This document shows, piece after piece, positions 46,726-58,739 of a stretch of 64,000 nucleotides of DNA. The stretch spans positions 65,121,710-65,185,709 of the forward strand of contig NC_052359.1 of assembly GCF_009727055.1 (NCBI RefSeq), written 5' to 3'. Numbering within the stretch: position 1 is the stretch's first letter; every line of letters begins with the position of its first letter. Position numbers and translations under genes: made by a program. The stretch comes from Benincasa hispida (lineage: Eukaryota; Streptophyta; Magnoliopsida; Cucurbitales; Cucurbitaceae). Under the pieces are notes generated by a model. That model did not search any database. It was not told where the DNA came from and was given only the letters and a program-made list of their open reading frames with translations.

Positions 46726-47085
46726 GAGCAATTTATCTACTTACCCCAACATTAGAGAATGAGTGAATTTTGTCTTGTGCAGCTGTGTTGCCAGCTCTTC
46801 AATCAGACAAATCTTCAAAATGGTAGGCTTATTGAGTCAGCAAACTTGCCACTCTCATCCAGGAAAATCAAAGGACCTTCTTCATAGGCAGGAGTTCACA
46901 ACTCACTCAGGATTCAAGTCATGTTACCTACAGTCATCGTGGTGAAATGTAAGCCTCTACTATAAACGGCGTTATATAATGAGATTATTCATTTTGTGGT
47001 CTGGTCTTATACAAACTCTTTGTACAAGATACCCCTGCTCATATATCTTCACATGAATGATCAAGATAAGGTACCACTAATCCTT
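46726..47085 (-). mobile_element. Inverted copia LTR fragment
   Basis: The text (agcaatttatctacttacccc, ggcttattgagtcagcaa, gtcatcgtggtgaaatg) is the reverse complement of LTR text. It meets a plus-strand LTR piece near 47085 at a palindromic join, both sides sharing gaccggaccacaaaatg-type sequence. Confidence 0.65.
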
Positions 47086-47825
47086 CTAATGAATAAGACC
47101 GGACCACAAAATGTTTAGTCTCATTATATAACACCGTTCATAATAGAAACTTTCACTTCACTAGGATGACCATAGGTAACATTAATCTTGAGTGAGTTGT
47201 GAACTCCTACCTATGAGATGGCCCTTTGATTTGTATGGGTGAGAGTGATCGGATCGATGACTCAACAAGCCTACAATTTTGGTGATTCGTCTAATTGGGG
47301 AGCTAAGAACTCACCTACACAAGATGGAACTCACTTCTTCCTCGAAGCAGGTTCTGGGTCTTGAATATTGTGGCGTCACACCCTCTCTTGGCCCGAGAGG
47401 GATCTAGTCATAGTGGTACTATGATCTATTGTTCATTAGAGAGATCAGTGGTACTTAATAAGTTAAATGTAACTACAGAGAGAAAACGGTAATTTGGCTC
47501 AACTGTACTTACGAGCAATTTGTGAAGGGTCATTGTACTGTTGATTGGTTATATCCAATGGACATAGAACTATATATGTAGTGCGAAAAGTGCAGCTGGT
47601 CTTTAGTGGAGTGCCCGACAGTTAACAAATGGTGGATAAAGTAATTAAAGAGTTTAATTATTTATTCACATACCGTTGGAGCTTCAAGCTATAGATCCAT
47701 AAGGTCCCCTTGGTAGGTCAAAAGGATTTAGTTGAGAATCAGTTTTTGGGTTAATTTGAAATGTTCAAATTAATAAGAAGGAATTTAATTATATATGATA
47801 TAATTAAATTAATACAATTATATAT
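47086..47825 (+). mobile_element. Copia LTR fragment, plus strand
   Basis: It begins gaccggaccacaaaatg and follows LTR order to the AT-rich atatatgatataatt segment, then is cut by the next LTR. Confidence 0.65.
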
Positions 47826-49533
47826 GATATTGGACCACGAGATGACTAGTCTCTGTATATAACGTCGTTGATACTGGAGACTTACATCTCACCTAAACGA
47901 CCGTAGGTGACATGACTTCAATTTTAAGTGTTTTGGGAACTCCTGCCTTTGAGAGCCGTCCTTTGATTAGTATGAGTAAGAGTGGCCAGATTGTCCACTC
48001 AACATGCCTACATTTTTTGGGATTTGTCTGATTTGGGAGCTGGGAACTCAGTTACACAAGATGGAATTCACTCTTTTCCCGAAGCAGGGATAAGTAGATA
48101 GATTTCTCCCTTAAGGGCTGATTCCAGGTCTTGAACATAGTGGCCACAACTTCTCTTTGAAAGAGAGGACTCAGTCATGGTAGGACTATGACTTATGTTT
48201 ATTAGAGGGATCGGTGGTACTTAAGGAGTTAGATGTAACTACAGAGGCATAACGGTTATTGGCCCAGTTGTACTTACGAGCGATCTATGAAGGGTATCCC
48301 ACTGTTGATTGGTTGATATGGACAGATAATGTATCTGTAGTAAGAAGAGTTAAGCTATCGGTCTTTAGTGGAGTGCTTGAAAATTAACGGATGATGAATC
48401 CTGTGACTAAAGAGTTTAGTCAGTTATTCACGTACCGTTGGAGCTTCGAGCTATAGGTTCATAAGGTCCCTTTGGTAGCTCAATGGATTCAAGTTGAGAA
48501 TAAGTTCTTGGTGTTGATTTGAAATGTTCAAATTGACAAGAGGAAATTCGATTATATATGATATGATCGGTGTGATATATGAGATACATCAAGTGGAGGA
48601 TTAATGTAAATGAGATTTACATTAAGTACCATAAAATAGAAAAATAACTATGGTTTATATGTTTCATGAGATGAAATATTAAAACTATTGGTTATAAATA
48701 TACTATGGTAAGTTGGTTATCATATATATTTATAATAATATTAATTATTATGTAATTATCTTTTTTTTCTCTAATGACCAATTGAGTGGGAGGTTATTGG
48801 TGGTTTCATGGTAACCATGAGATAAAAGAAAAAATATTTTCCAAAATTTAGTTGTTGAATTGATAGTTTCTATTCTCGAAAATTACTCATGGAAAGGCTG
48901 TCAAGTGAATAGGATTAACTAAGTGATAGTTGAAAAGAGACTAAATGATTGTGGAGTCAGTACACGATAATTCACTCAGTTTCCATTAGCTAAACGATCG
49001 CGAAGTTTTTGCTAAACAATCATGGAGCTTTTTCTAAATGATTGGGCACCATCTATACGGTAAACCTTTGTCATCTCCCACTTGCTCAATCGTTTACACG
49101 ATTGTTATTCCTACGGTCTCTTCCTCTAACCAAGTCCACATAGAGCCCACACTTCTGGATTCTCAAACATAGAATACCAAGGTAGCCATTGTTGTGGTGT
49201 CGTACTCAACTCAATGTATTCGAGGTTTTTGGAGGCCATTCGTTTTGTTCGCGGCGTTCGTGTGGTGGTCGCTTTGATCACGTTGTCTTGCGATCATAGT
49301 GTTCGAGTGTTCGTGAGTTGTTGTCTTGAAGTTTGAATGAGCATTTGTGATCAAAGGAGTTTAAAGATGAGTCTTCAAAGGTATGTGTAATCTTTTCCCT
49401 TGATTATCATGTATAGCATGCTGTAATTTTGTAATGTACATGACCAATTAATTTCCGTTTCTTGACGGTAATTATGTGTGTTCAAATATGAATGGAATTT
49501 GGAACGATCATTTCGCTGCTAATAGAAATCCTT
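47826..49533 (+). mobile_element. 5' LTR of a plus-strand copia element (5'-truncated)
   Basis: The standard LTR order is followed from ttggaccacgagatgac through to aatagaaatcctta, with a degenerate primer-binding site just after. The canonical TGTTGGGG start is missing. It contains a decayed CGATCG array at 48940-49110. Part of this LTR (about 48740-49187) recurs inverted at 57296-57740. Confidence 0.55.
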
Positions 49534-49534
49534 A

Positions 49535-49549
49535 TGTTTGAGCCAGGTT
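49535..49549 (+). other. Degenerate tRNA-Met primer-binding site
   Basis: GAGCCAGGTT at 49540-49549 matches the right part of the TGGTATCAGAGCCAGGTT text usual after copia LTRs. The left part (TGTTT) is mutated. Confidence 0.35.
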
Positions 49550-49809
49550 GTTCTGATATTCAAAATTTCACTTCTGTTTTGAACTTCTTTTACAGTCGTG
49601 GTGGGTTTTCTGAATTGCGTTTAATTGTTAAATGCGTTTGTGGATGGAACTGATGAATGTTTACGGGTTAATTGCCTCTGTTTAAAGCTTTCTTTAAATT
49701 ACAAAGTGTTAATTTGTAAGGGCCTCTATGTTTTTGGGCATAATTAACTTGTAATTGAGTCTGTAGTTCAAAGTATTCGAGATGTGGTTCTCAGCGAAAA
49801 AAAAGACCA

Positions 49810-50350
49810 AGAGTTGGTCGTATCGTGTAGCCTCAGGTAAATGATCATTGGGAGTTGGCTAAACGATCGTGTAGATTTTTATGTGATCGTGTAGTATTTA
49901 CTAAAAAATCGTTTAGCTAATGCTAAACGATGGGGTAAAGTGTTTGCTCTATCGCGTAGCGTTGGGTACCCAATCATGTAGACGCTGGAGTAAACGATTG
50001 AGTGGGAGCATTTGATGCTCATCGTCTAATAAACGTGTGCACTAAATGATCGTGTAGTTAGCATGCTCATCGCATAGTCACTGATTACACGATCACGTGG
50101 TATAGATACTTAGGCGGTCGCTCAACGATCGTTTAGACGATAGTGCTTCACCACATTGTTGTTGTTTAGATGATTGTATAAGGCTTGCATTGTGCGCTGC
50201 GCGCTGCACGATCGCGTACCTCGTGCTTCATCGCATAGTAAAAGGTACACGATCGTTGCTAAACGATCATTTGGCTCTGGAAGCATAGGAAAACGATTGA
50301 GTAAAGCATTTACTCTTTCGTGTAGACGATTGCGAGGTGTTTGATGCACG
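49810..50350. repeat. ACGATCGT-type array in a copia leader
   Basis: Units such as ctaaacgatcgtgtag, atcgtttagct, caacgatcgtttagacg, gcacgatcgcgtacc and acacgatcgttgctaaacgatc alternate with decayed forms over about 540 bp. This is the longest array in the window, and it lies outside an LTR. Confidence 0.75.
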
Positions 50351-50556
50351 ATTAGTGGAGATGCAAACTTCGACCGGACGGTTCAAGACCCTTCGCATTT
50401 GTAATATTTAGCTTTAGTTTTTTGAGGATTTGAGGCAATTTTTCCCGATTCATCAACATTTTGTTTATATACATGAGATGTATGTGGTTTATATGGCATA
50501 ATGTATGACATATAGATTTGAAACCCACCTTAGGTTGCACAATTATTCATGCATCA

Positions 50557-50885
50557 TATATTATAAGTGTTATAATATGGATATGATGAAATTACAAGAA
50601 ATCATGCACATGCATCATGAAATATAATAGTTATATTTATGCATGTAGTAAGCATATTCATGCATCACCTTTATATTATAAGCGTTATAATATAAAGGTG
50701 AATAGAATCATGTTTTGCTTGGTTCGTTGTTTATTTGTATAAGTGTTATACTAAAAGTAACAATGAATGAACAATGCATGGAACATGACACTTAGGCTAT
50801 TTATAGGCGTTGTGAATGCCTTGTATGGGTTTGCTTTGCGTTGTGACGGTTTTGGTTGTTTCTATTATAAGCGTTATAATAGAAA
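50557..50885 (+). repeat. Four hairpins with core TTATAAGYGTTATAA
   Basis: The copies are at 50558-50578 (9-bp arms), 50666-50700 (perfect 16-bp arms CACCTTTATATTATAA around the loop GCG), 50737-50751 (6-bp arms) and 50859-50885 (perfect 12-bp arms TTTCTATTATAA). All share a 3-nt G-Y-G loop. The minus-strand leader at 17318-17462 and 62926-62942 carry the complement of the same core. Confidence 0.85.
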
Positions 50886-51259
50886 TTAGAACTAAAATCG
50901 ATAAGAAATAGTTGCATGCGGACTTAGGGTGAACTCATGTTTTAAAAGGGTGTTAAAATTTGATTGAGATAAAGCTAAGTTCAAAGGTTCTAATGGGATT
51001 AGAAACCTAGTTTAATCTTTTAAATCGGTTTAATATAATTAAATTGATTGACATAAAAGATTAAAATTGTATTAAATCTATCTATAAAGGACCTTTTGTC
51101 TAAGGCGGGTTCTGTCTAGGCTAGGGTACTTAAGTTGATGGAAACGGAACACCCCTATCTGGAAAGGTGAATTAGATAGATTTTCTGCAAGCATGCAACA
51201 GTTGATCAAAGACTCCGTTAAAGAGTTTAGTAGATATGGGAACCCACCGACAGGCCAAA

Positions 51260-52762
51260 AGTAGATAGATAGCTCCCTTAAAGGCTGATTCCGGGGCTTG
51301 AACGATGTGGCACCACACACCTACTCTTGGCTCGAGAGGTGTTCACACATAGTTAGACTATGTTGTATTGTTCATTAGAGGAATCAGTGGTACTTAAGAA
51401 GTGAGATGTAACTACAGGGGCAAAACGGTAATTTGGCCCAGTTGTACTTACGAGCATCTATGAAGGGTCATCGTACTCATGATTGGTATATCTGATGGAC
51501 ACAGAAATATATCTGTGGTAAGAAGAGTTCAGCTGTTGGTCTTTAGTGGAATGCCTGACAGTTAACGGATGGTGAATCTCATGGCTAAAGAGTTTAGTCA
51601 GCTATTCACGGATCGTTAGAGCTTCGAGCCACAGGTCCATTAGGTCCTTTGGATAGCTTGGATAAAGTTGAGAACCAATGTTTGGGTTAATTTGAAATGT
51701 TCAAATTAACAAGAGGAAGTTCGATTATGTATGATATAATTGGACTGGTTAATTATATAAGATATAATTGGCTAAATGTATAAGGTACATTATTTTGGAG
51801 GAAATTAGATATAAATATGATCTATATCAAGTAGAGGAGAAAATACTATAGTAGATATGTGATATCAAACTAAAGGATAAAAATATAATATGATTATATT
51901 TATTATTAATATTTTAATTGGTTAATTATATAATAATTAAGCCAAAAATAACATTTGGACTGGGTTAGTGGGAATGTGTTGATTATTGTAACCGATGAAA
52001 TAAAAATGAAATTGTTTCATTTTGAATAGTTCGTTGAATCGCCCGTCCAAAAAGAAAAAGAACATGCGTTGGTATAATCGTAAACAATCGCTTAAAAGAA
52101 TCGAGAGCCGATACAATAGACACTCTCTGGCTAAACGATTGTTCACCTCGCGTCTAGACGATCGCACACTAGCTTTTACACGATCTCATAGCTTTCCTAA
52201 ACGATCATAGTGTGTGCCGAGTTTGCTAAACGATCGTATACCATTTCCTAAACAATCGTTCAGTAAAACCTACACGATCGTGATCATTCATTTTGCCTAC
52301 ACGATACCATCTCCTAAACGATAAGTATTTTGCTATATGATAGCGCCTTTTTCCCTTCCACTTGCTTATTGCCTACACGATCCGTGCTTCCTCCTTCCTC
52401 TAAAAAATTCACCAAAGACCATGCTTTGGGTTCTCACTCCGAGAATACCCGGGGTTCTTTTCTGGTGGTATCGTCCCCGTGGCATTCATGTTCGTGCAGT
52501 TCTTCGTGCTGCTATAGTCGACGTTGCTGCTGGATGTTGGTTGATCGGGTGGAGGGTTCCGCTGCATTGAGTTCCGAAGTTTGAAGAACGTCTTCAACTG
52601 GTATGGCAACTCATTCCCCTTTTATTTTCTTGTTCATAGCATGTCGTTTATTAAGATTTGTTTCCATAACTATGCGTTTAAATGTATAATATGTATTTTG
52701 GTCACGATGATATCAGAGCGTTCTGAATGCGCTCATGAAACTCTTCAGTAAAAGATCCTTCA
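51260..52762 (+). mobile_element. Family D LTR, plus strand, 5'-truncated
   Basis: From gtagatagatagctccctta to the end GATCCTTCA, it matches the reverse complement of 7472-9400 and 38141-39560. The TG end is missing, so no target duplication can be tested. It carries a CGATCG array at 52080-52390. The open stretches at 52330-52609 lie within the U5-like part and are not genes. Confidence 0.7.
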
Positions 52763-53599
52763 GATCGAAAGTTGTTCAACTATCCAAGGTAAAAGTTACT
52801 CTTCGGCAAACCTAAAATGTCACTTAGTTAAAATCCTTAGCCATTTTTTTTCTAAGTAAACTAAACCCTAGGTTATAAAATACCTAGTGGGAGGAAGAGA
52901 TGTATCTGATATGTCAATGTATCCACTCATGTTTCTCCCTGAATGTTCACATCGTGAAATTCATGCTTGGCCTTGTGGTGCTCAGGGAGCATCCCCCTTC
53001 GGATGGTGTTTGCATAAGTCAATGTCAAGGTGGATGGAGAGAGTGTCTATAGTAAGTGGGTGAAGGGTGTGTGTCAACACATCCTATGGTCTCTGTCATT
53101 GGTTCGCACCATGAGATCATTTTGTACTCCTTCGTGGCGCACTAGGAGCGTCCCACTTCAGATGGGTTTTGTGCAATTGGTCAATATTAAGGTGAACTCC
53201 AGAAATGGATAGGGTCACTTTAGTTTTACCCCAATCAAAATTTTTCCCTTCGAATTGGTTGCTTGGAGAAGAACTCTAAGGTCTAAAATGGTGGGTCACA
53301 CTTACGAGAAATTGTTAAGAAAGTTAATGATTTATTGACCAAATCAATGATGGCTAGTCGTTATAGGAGCAAGAGTTGTTCTGCTATTAATGGCTGATTG
53401 AGAATGTCCCAATTAAGATGAGGGATGAATTGACCACCCTTCGGTGGCTTTTGTCCTAAACCTTTGAAGCGTCATTATGAAACTAGATGTCACATGGGGT
53501 TCATGTTAGTTTTGCTAAACTTTATTGGATGTTGTATGTTTTTCAATGGGTATTTGTTTAAAATCTAACGTAGGTCAATGTGTTTTTGTGTTCGGCAAC

Positions 53600-54110
53600 A
53601 TGTATGATTTTCCATTTAATGCCTCTAATTTGACCGGTTACATATAGTGGAAAGAGTCTTGTAAAATTTCTTTCGTGGTAAACGACCTCGAATTTGTCAT
53701 GGTTGAGGAATGTCCTCAAGTCCAAACCCTTGATGCATTGCGAAATGTTCGTAGTGCATATGAGGTGTGGATGAAGGCTAATTCTTTTGCCCGACTTCAC
53801 ATTTTGGCTAGCATACCTGATGTTTATTCCAAAAGGGTTGAGAACATGATCATTGCACGTGAGATCATGGATTCATTGCAAGGTTTTTTTGAACACCAGT
53901 TCTTACTTTTCGAGCACAAAGGGATGGATGAAAAAACCCAGTAGTGTCAATTCCCAAGTTAAACTCCAAGAAGAGAAAGCAAGTGTTGCTGACTATGTTA
54001 AAGTTCATAGAAGATAAGTGTTCTCTAAAATGGAAATTGGAGCTTATTTAGGTTCTGATACTGATCCCACTACTCTTCAAAAGAGGAGGATGTCTAAAAA
54101 ACGGTAAATA
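53600..54110 (+). pseudogene. Copia gag remnant
   Basis: Traces of NASNLTGYI*WKE are followed by the open stretch 53675-53944 (VVNDLEFVMVEECPQ, AYEVWMKANSFARLHILASI, MIIAREIMDSLQGFF). Most of the C-terminal half and the zinc knuckle are deleted, so that gag text is followed almost at once by protease. Confidence 0.75.
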
Positions 54111-54117
54111 TGATTTA

Positions 54118-54600
54118 TTGGTCTTGGAGACATGTTTGGTAGAGAATGATGATTCTTCCTTGATCTTTGATTCAGGTGCTACTAATCACGTCAGTTTCTC
54201 TTACCAAGGATTCAGTTCCTGGCAAACGTTGCCACAGGGAGAGATGACTCTTCGAGTCAGTACTAGTGAGGTTATTTATTCTATTACTATAGGTAGGCTG
54301 AAGTTATTTTTCGACAATAAACGTTATCTGTTACTGGATAATGTTTTCGTAGTTCCTCATATCAAGAGGAACTTAATCTCGGTTTCTTATCTCATTAAAC
54401 AAGGTTATACCGACTCCTTTTCTGAAAGTAAATTGTTTATTTTCAAGAATGGAATGAAGATTGGTTTTGGTTCAATGGAAAGTAAGTTATATGTACTGAG
54501 GCCGTTAGTCATGAAAGCCTTGTTTAAAGCTGAAATGTTCATTACGACAACAACAACTAAAAGACTAAAGGTTTCTCCTAAGGAAAACGCCCATCTTTAG
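54118..54600 (+). pseudogene. Copia protease, longest open stretch
   Basis: 160 codons are open. FDSGATNHVSFSY at about residues 21-33 is an intact retropepsin active site (DSGA). MTLRVSTSEVI, LLLDNVFVVPHIKRNLISVS and SPKENAHL follow as in copia polyproteins just before the integrase HHCC region; a stop replaces the next Trp. No start context of its own: it is part of a polyprotein. Confidence 0.8.
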
Positions 54601-55726
54601 CATCTAAGATTAGGTCATATCAACCTCAATAGGATTAAGCAGTTCTGAAAAGTGGACTTCTAAAAAGTTTAGAAGAAAACTCTTTGCCGGTGTGTGAATC
54701 ATGCCTTGAAGGCAAGATGATCAAACGACCTTTTACTGGAAAAGGTTATAGAGCCAAGGAAGCCTTGGAGCTTGTGCATTCAGACCTCTGTGGTCCGTTG
54801 AGTGTTTAGGGTTGAGGTGGGTATGAATATTTTATCTCTTTCATAGATGATTATTCAAGGTACGGGTATTTCTACCTAATGCAACGTAAGTCTGAAGCTC
54901 CTGACAAGTTCAAGGAGTATAAGGCTGAAGTTAAAAACTTATTAGGTAAAAACATAAAAACACGACGATCTGATCATGGTGGGGACTATATAGACCTCTA
55001 ATTCCAGAACTATATGATAGAACATGGGATTGTGTCCCAACTCTTAGCCTTAGGTAGTGTATCAGAAAGGAGAAACAGAATCTTATTGGAGATGGTTCGG
55101 TTTATGATGAGTTATGTCATCCTCTAAACTCGTTTTGGGGTTTTACAGTAGAGACTGCATGCTACATTCTGAACAATGTTCCCTCGAAAAGTGTTTCTGA
55201 AACACCTTTTGAGTTGTGGAGAGGCCGTACAGATAGTTTAAGCTATTTTAGGATTTGGCGGTGTCTGATCCACGTGCTTCTAACTAACCCGAAGAAGTTG
55301 AAATCATGTTTGAATGTTTGTCTCTTTGTAGGCTACCCCAGGGAAACGAGGGGTGGATATTTCTATGATCCGAGTGAGAACAGAGTATTCGTTTCTAAAA
55401 ATGCTATCTTCTTAGAAGAAGACCACATCTGGGATCATAAACCACGAAGTAAGATTGTTTTACATGAGATTTCTAGTGAGACTAAAACTACTGATGGTTC
55501 AACAAGAGTTGTTAACCAAACCGATAGATCAACAAGAGTTGTTGATGTTGATACATGTAGTCAACCAGCTCAACAATTGAGACTGCCTCGATGTAGTGGA
55601 AGGGTTATGAACCCACCAAATTGCTACATGGGGTTAACTAAAGCCCAAAACGTCATTTCTAATGATGAGGTCGAGGATCCATTGTCTTTTAAGCAAGTAA
55701 TGGAGGATGTTGACAAGGATGACTGA
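54601..55726 (+). pseudogene. Copia integrase remnant
   Basis: HLRLGHINLNRIKQ appears at the start (zinc region). Core traces near 54840-54960 include FIDDYSRYGYFYLMQ in one frame. The open stretch 55214-55726 encodes LNVCLFVGYPRETRGGYFYDPS and FLEEDHIWDHKP (integrase C-terminal region) and the STRVV repeats and LPRCSGRV linker. Stops separate the blocks. Confidence 0.75.
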
Positions 55727-57190
55727 ATTAAAGCCATGAACCAGAAGATGGAGTCTATGTACTTTAATCAAGTCTGAAAGCTTGTGGATCTACCTGATGG
55801 GGTAAGACCTATATGGCGTAAGGGGATCTATAAGCGAAAGTGAGGTGTAGATGGAAAGGTGTAAACCTTTAAGGCTAGACTCGTGGCAAAGGGTTATACC
55901 TAGGTCGAGGGAGTGGACTATAAGGAAACTTTCTCATCTATTATCATAGTCAAGTTTATCAGGATACTCCTGTCCATAGCCATAGAAGACCATCTACATG
56001 GCTCAACTAGAGGGGTTCGTAGTTCCAAATCAATAGCAAAAGGTTTGAAAGCTTAATAGGTCCATTTATGGGTTGAAACAAGCATCTCGATCGTTGAACA
56101 TTAGATTTGACAGTGCGGTCAAATCGTTTGGCTTTGGTCAGAACGTTGATGAGCCTTGTGTTTACAAGAAGATCATTAACAGCTTAGTAGCTTTCCTAAT
56201 ACTGTAATGGATGATATCTTACTCATTAGGAATGATGTGGGGTTTCTGTCTGATATTAAAAAATGGCTAGCTGTCTAGTTCCAAATGAAAGATTGGGGTG
56301 AGGCACAGTATGTTCAAGGGATCTAGATCATTCGGGATCGTAAGAACATGAGGTTAGCCTTGTCTCAAACATCTTACATCGATCAAACATTTATCAGGTA
56401 TAGGATGCAGGATTCCAAGAGGGGTTTATTACTCTTCAGGCATGGAATCGTTTTGTCTAAGGATCAATGTCCTAAGACACCTCAAGAGGTTGAGGAGATG
56501 AGACAGATTCTCTATGCTTCAGCTATTGGAAGCTTAATATATGCAATATTGTGTACCGACTCAACATTTGCTATGCAGTATGGCTTGTCAGTCGTTATCA
56601 GTCCAATCCAGGTTTGATCACTAGACAACGGTCAAGATGATCCTCAAGTATCTTCGAAGAACGAGTGACTACATGCTCGTGTATGAAGATAAGGATTTGA
56701 TCCTTACAGAATACACAGACTCTAACTTTCAGATTGATAGAGATTCTCGTAAATCGACATCGGGGTCAGTGTTCACTCTGAATGGAGAGGTTGTAGTATG
56801 GCGAAGCATCAAGCAAGGATGTATCGCAGACTCCACTATGGAGGCAATACGTAGCCACTTGTGAAGTAGCCAAGAAGGATGTTTGGCTGAGGAAATTCCT
56901 TATAGATTTGGAAGTTGTTCCAAATATGGATTTGCCGATCACTCTCTATTGTGATATCAGGCCTGTGGAAAATTTGAAGGAACCTCGGAGTCATCGTCGA
57001 GGAAAGTATATCGAACGAAAATACCACTTAATCAGGGAGATTGTGCATCGCAGTGATGTGATAGTCACGAAGATCACGATGGAGCACAATGTTGTTGATC
57101 TGTTTATAAAGGCTCTCACGGCCAAAGTGTTCAAGGGTTACCTAGAGACTCTGGGTCTGCGAGACATGCGACATCTTGTCTAGGACAATT
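55727..57190 (+). pseudogene. Copia RT and RNase H remnant
   Basis: RT traces are LVDLPDGVRPIWRK, KARLVAKGYT, VEGVDYKETFSS, GLKQASRSLN and CVYKKI; the stretch with the first catalytic Asp is deleted. The open stretches 56348-56617, 56637-56864 and 56908-57183 cover the connection, the first half of RNase H (YTDSNFQIDRDSRKSTSG) and its end (HLIREIVHRSDVIVTKI). Heavily frameshifted. Confidence 0.75.
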
Positions 57191-57291
57191 GGAAGATGGT
57201 ACTGGGGTATAGAGTATGCCCAATTTATTTTATATTGTACTTGTCTTTATCTTTTGTATTGTACATTAGTCTCCCAAGGCATTAGGACAAG

Positions 57292-57755
57292 TAGACTTGG
57301 TATTCTCTGTGTGAGAATCTAGAAGTGTGGGCTCTGCGTGGACTTGGTTAGAGGAAGAGATCGGAGGAATAACAATCGTGTAAACGATTGAGTAAATGGG
57401 AAATGACAAAGGTCTATCATATAGAGCATGCCCAAATCGTTTAGAAAAAGCTCCGCGATCGTTAAGCAAAAGTTCCACGATCGTTTAGCTAATGGTCAGC
57501 TGAGTGAACTATCGTGTAGTGTCACTCCACGATCGTTTAGTCTCTCTTCAGCTATCGTTTAGTGAATCCTATTCACTTCACATCCTTTCCGTGAGTAATT
57601 TTCGAGAATAGAAACTCTCAATTCAACAACTAAATTTAGGAAAATATTTTTTCCTTTTATCTTATGGTTACCATGAAACTACCAATAACCTCCCACTCAA
57701 TTGGTTATTAGAGAAAAAGAGATAATTATACAATAATTAATATTATTATGTCAAA
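57292..57755 (-). mobile_element. Inverted piece of the copia 5' LTR type
   Basis: Its reverse complement matches 48740-49187 (ccaagtccac...gagcccacacttct, tcgagaatagaaact, accatgaaactaccaataacctccca). It follows the 3' end of the plus-strand pol directly, where a plus-strand LTR would be expected. Confidence 0.8.
57400..57560. repeat. ACGATCGT-type array, well-preserved
   Basis: ccgcgatcgttaagc, tccacgatcgtttagc and tccacgatcgtttagtc occur within 110 bp. The corresponding units in the homologous LTR at 48990-49050 have lost several CpGs. Confidence 0.75.
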
Positions 57756-57819
57756 ATGGAATAAGATAAAATTTGATTTTATTATTCCAGATCTAATGTG
57801 TGTTACACGATTAAGAGTT

Positions 57820-58175
57820 ACACTATTTGGTTGAGAGCCTATGCAATAGACTCCTCCAAACCACAAACCCCTTTTTAAGCAAAAAAGCAAGAGCCCGCCA
57901 CTCATGGGTTCTCATCCTGAGAATACTAAGGAAACTAAGTGGTTGTGTCCTTTTTTTCATTCGAGTATTCTAATCGTTGTTTGTTTGAGGAGTTCGTGAC
58001 AGTACGAGGGATTTTCTTGAAGAAGAGTTATTCAAAGGTATAATCTCTAAACCCTTGTTATTGATCAAAAGCATACTGTAAATTATGTTTTATGCATAAT
58101 TTGTACTGTTTTACTATAAATGATTGTTTCAATTGAAATAGGATTTGGACGATCCGCTTCTGCTTAAAGGTTCTC
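57820..58175 (+). mobile_element. LTR fragment (right part), plus strand
   Basis: gggttctcatcctgagaatac, then gaagaagagttattcaaaggtataatc and tttggacgatccgcttctg, is the order of the U5-like end of the other LTRs. Confidence 0.5.
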
Positions 58176-58199
58176 TGTAAAACGAGTTTCTTCAGTTAT

Positions 58200-58547
58200 A
58201 TGATCAATCGTGGACCTCACACAGCTATTGATTGTAAAACACTTTATGAGGTGTGGTTTGGTAAGCCTGGAGATTATTCTTTATTAAGAGCTTTTGGTTG
58301 TATTGTCTACTATCATATTAATAAGGGTAAATTAGAACCGGGAGCTAAAAAAGGTATATTTGTTGGTTTTGGGGATAGAGTTAAGGGATATAGAGTTTGG
58401 TCACCTTTTGAGAATAGAGTTATACTTAGTAGGAATGTGATATTTGATGAAACTTTTATGCTTAACTCAACTGTGAATCCTTTTGTAACGTCTACTGATG
58501 TAGAAGAAAGTAGTAGTGTTGATAAACAGGGGGAGATGTCACTTTAG
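58200..58547 (+). pseudogene. Tnt1-like integrase C-terminal remnant
   Basis: The 115-codon open stretch has NRGPHTAIDCKTLYEVWFGK, LLRAFGCIVYYH, KGIFVGFGDRVKGYRVW and RNVIFDETFM, the ordered C-terminal motifs of copia integrase. It is in frame throughout, but the DDE core is absent upstream. Confidence 0.85.
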
Positions 58548-58739
58548 CTATGTTCAGCTATGAATGAATTATAACATCAAGTTGGAGAAGATCAACATGC
58601 TACTATTGAAACTGATGTGCAACAAAAACTAATGTGCCTGAAATATCAAAAGTTGTTTTGCTTGAGAATTCTAGCTCACAAGTAGATCAACCGAGTATAA
58701 CTAGTGACAGAGCTAAAAGAGTTAGTGTTGGACCTACTG

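Larger units (their letters stand above)
49550..53600 (+). mobile_element. Long leader of the plus-strand copia element, with a nested LTR
   Basis: This untranslated stretch between the primer site and gag is interrupted by an LTR at 51260-52762. It carries a CGATCG array (49810-50350) and four hairpins (50557-50885). 52960-53420 has the ccttcggatggtgtttg and gtgtgtcaacacatcc text that is the complement of the minus-strand leader near 16380-16560. No gene is supported. Confidence 0.6.

Noticed and set aside
54118..54600. Intact standalone aspartic protease gene
   Set aside because: It is an internal part of a broken copia polyprotein with no promoter or start of its own; the next codon block is interrupted by a stop.
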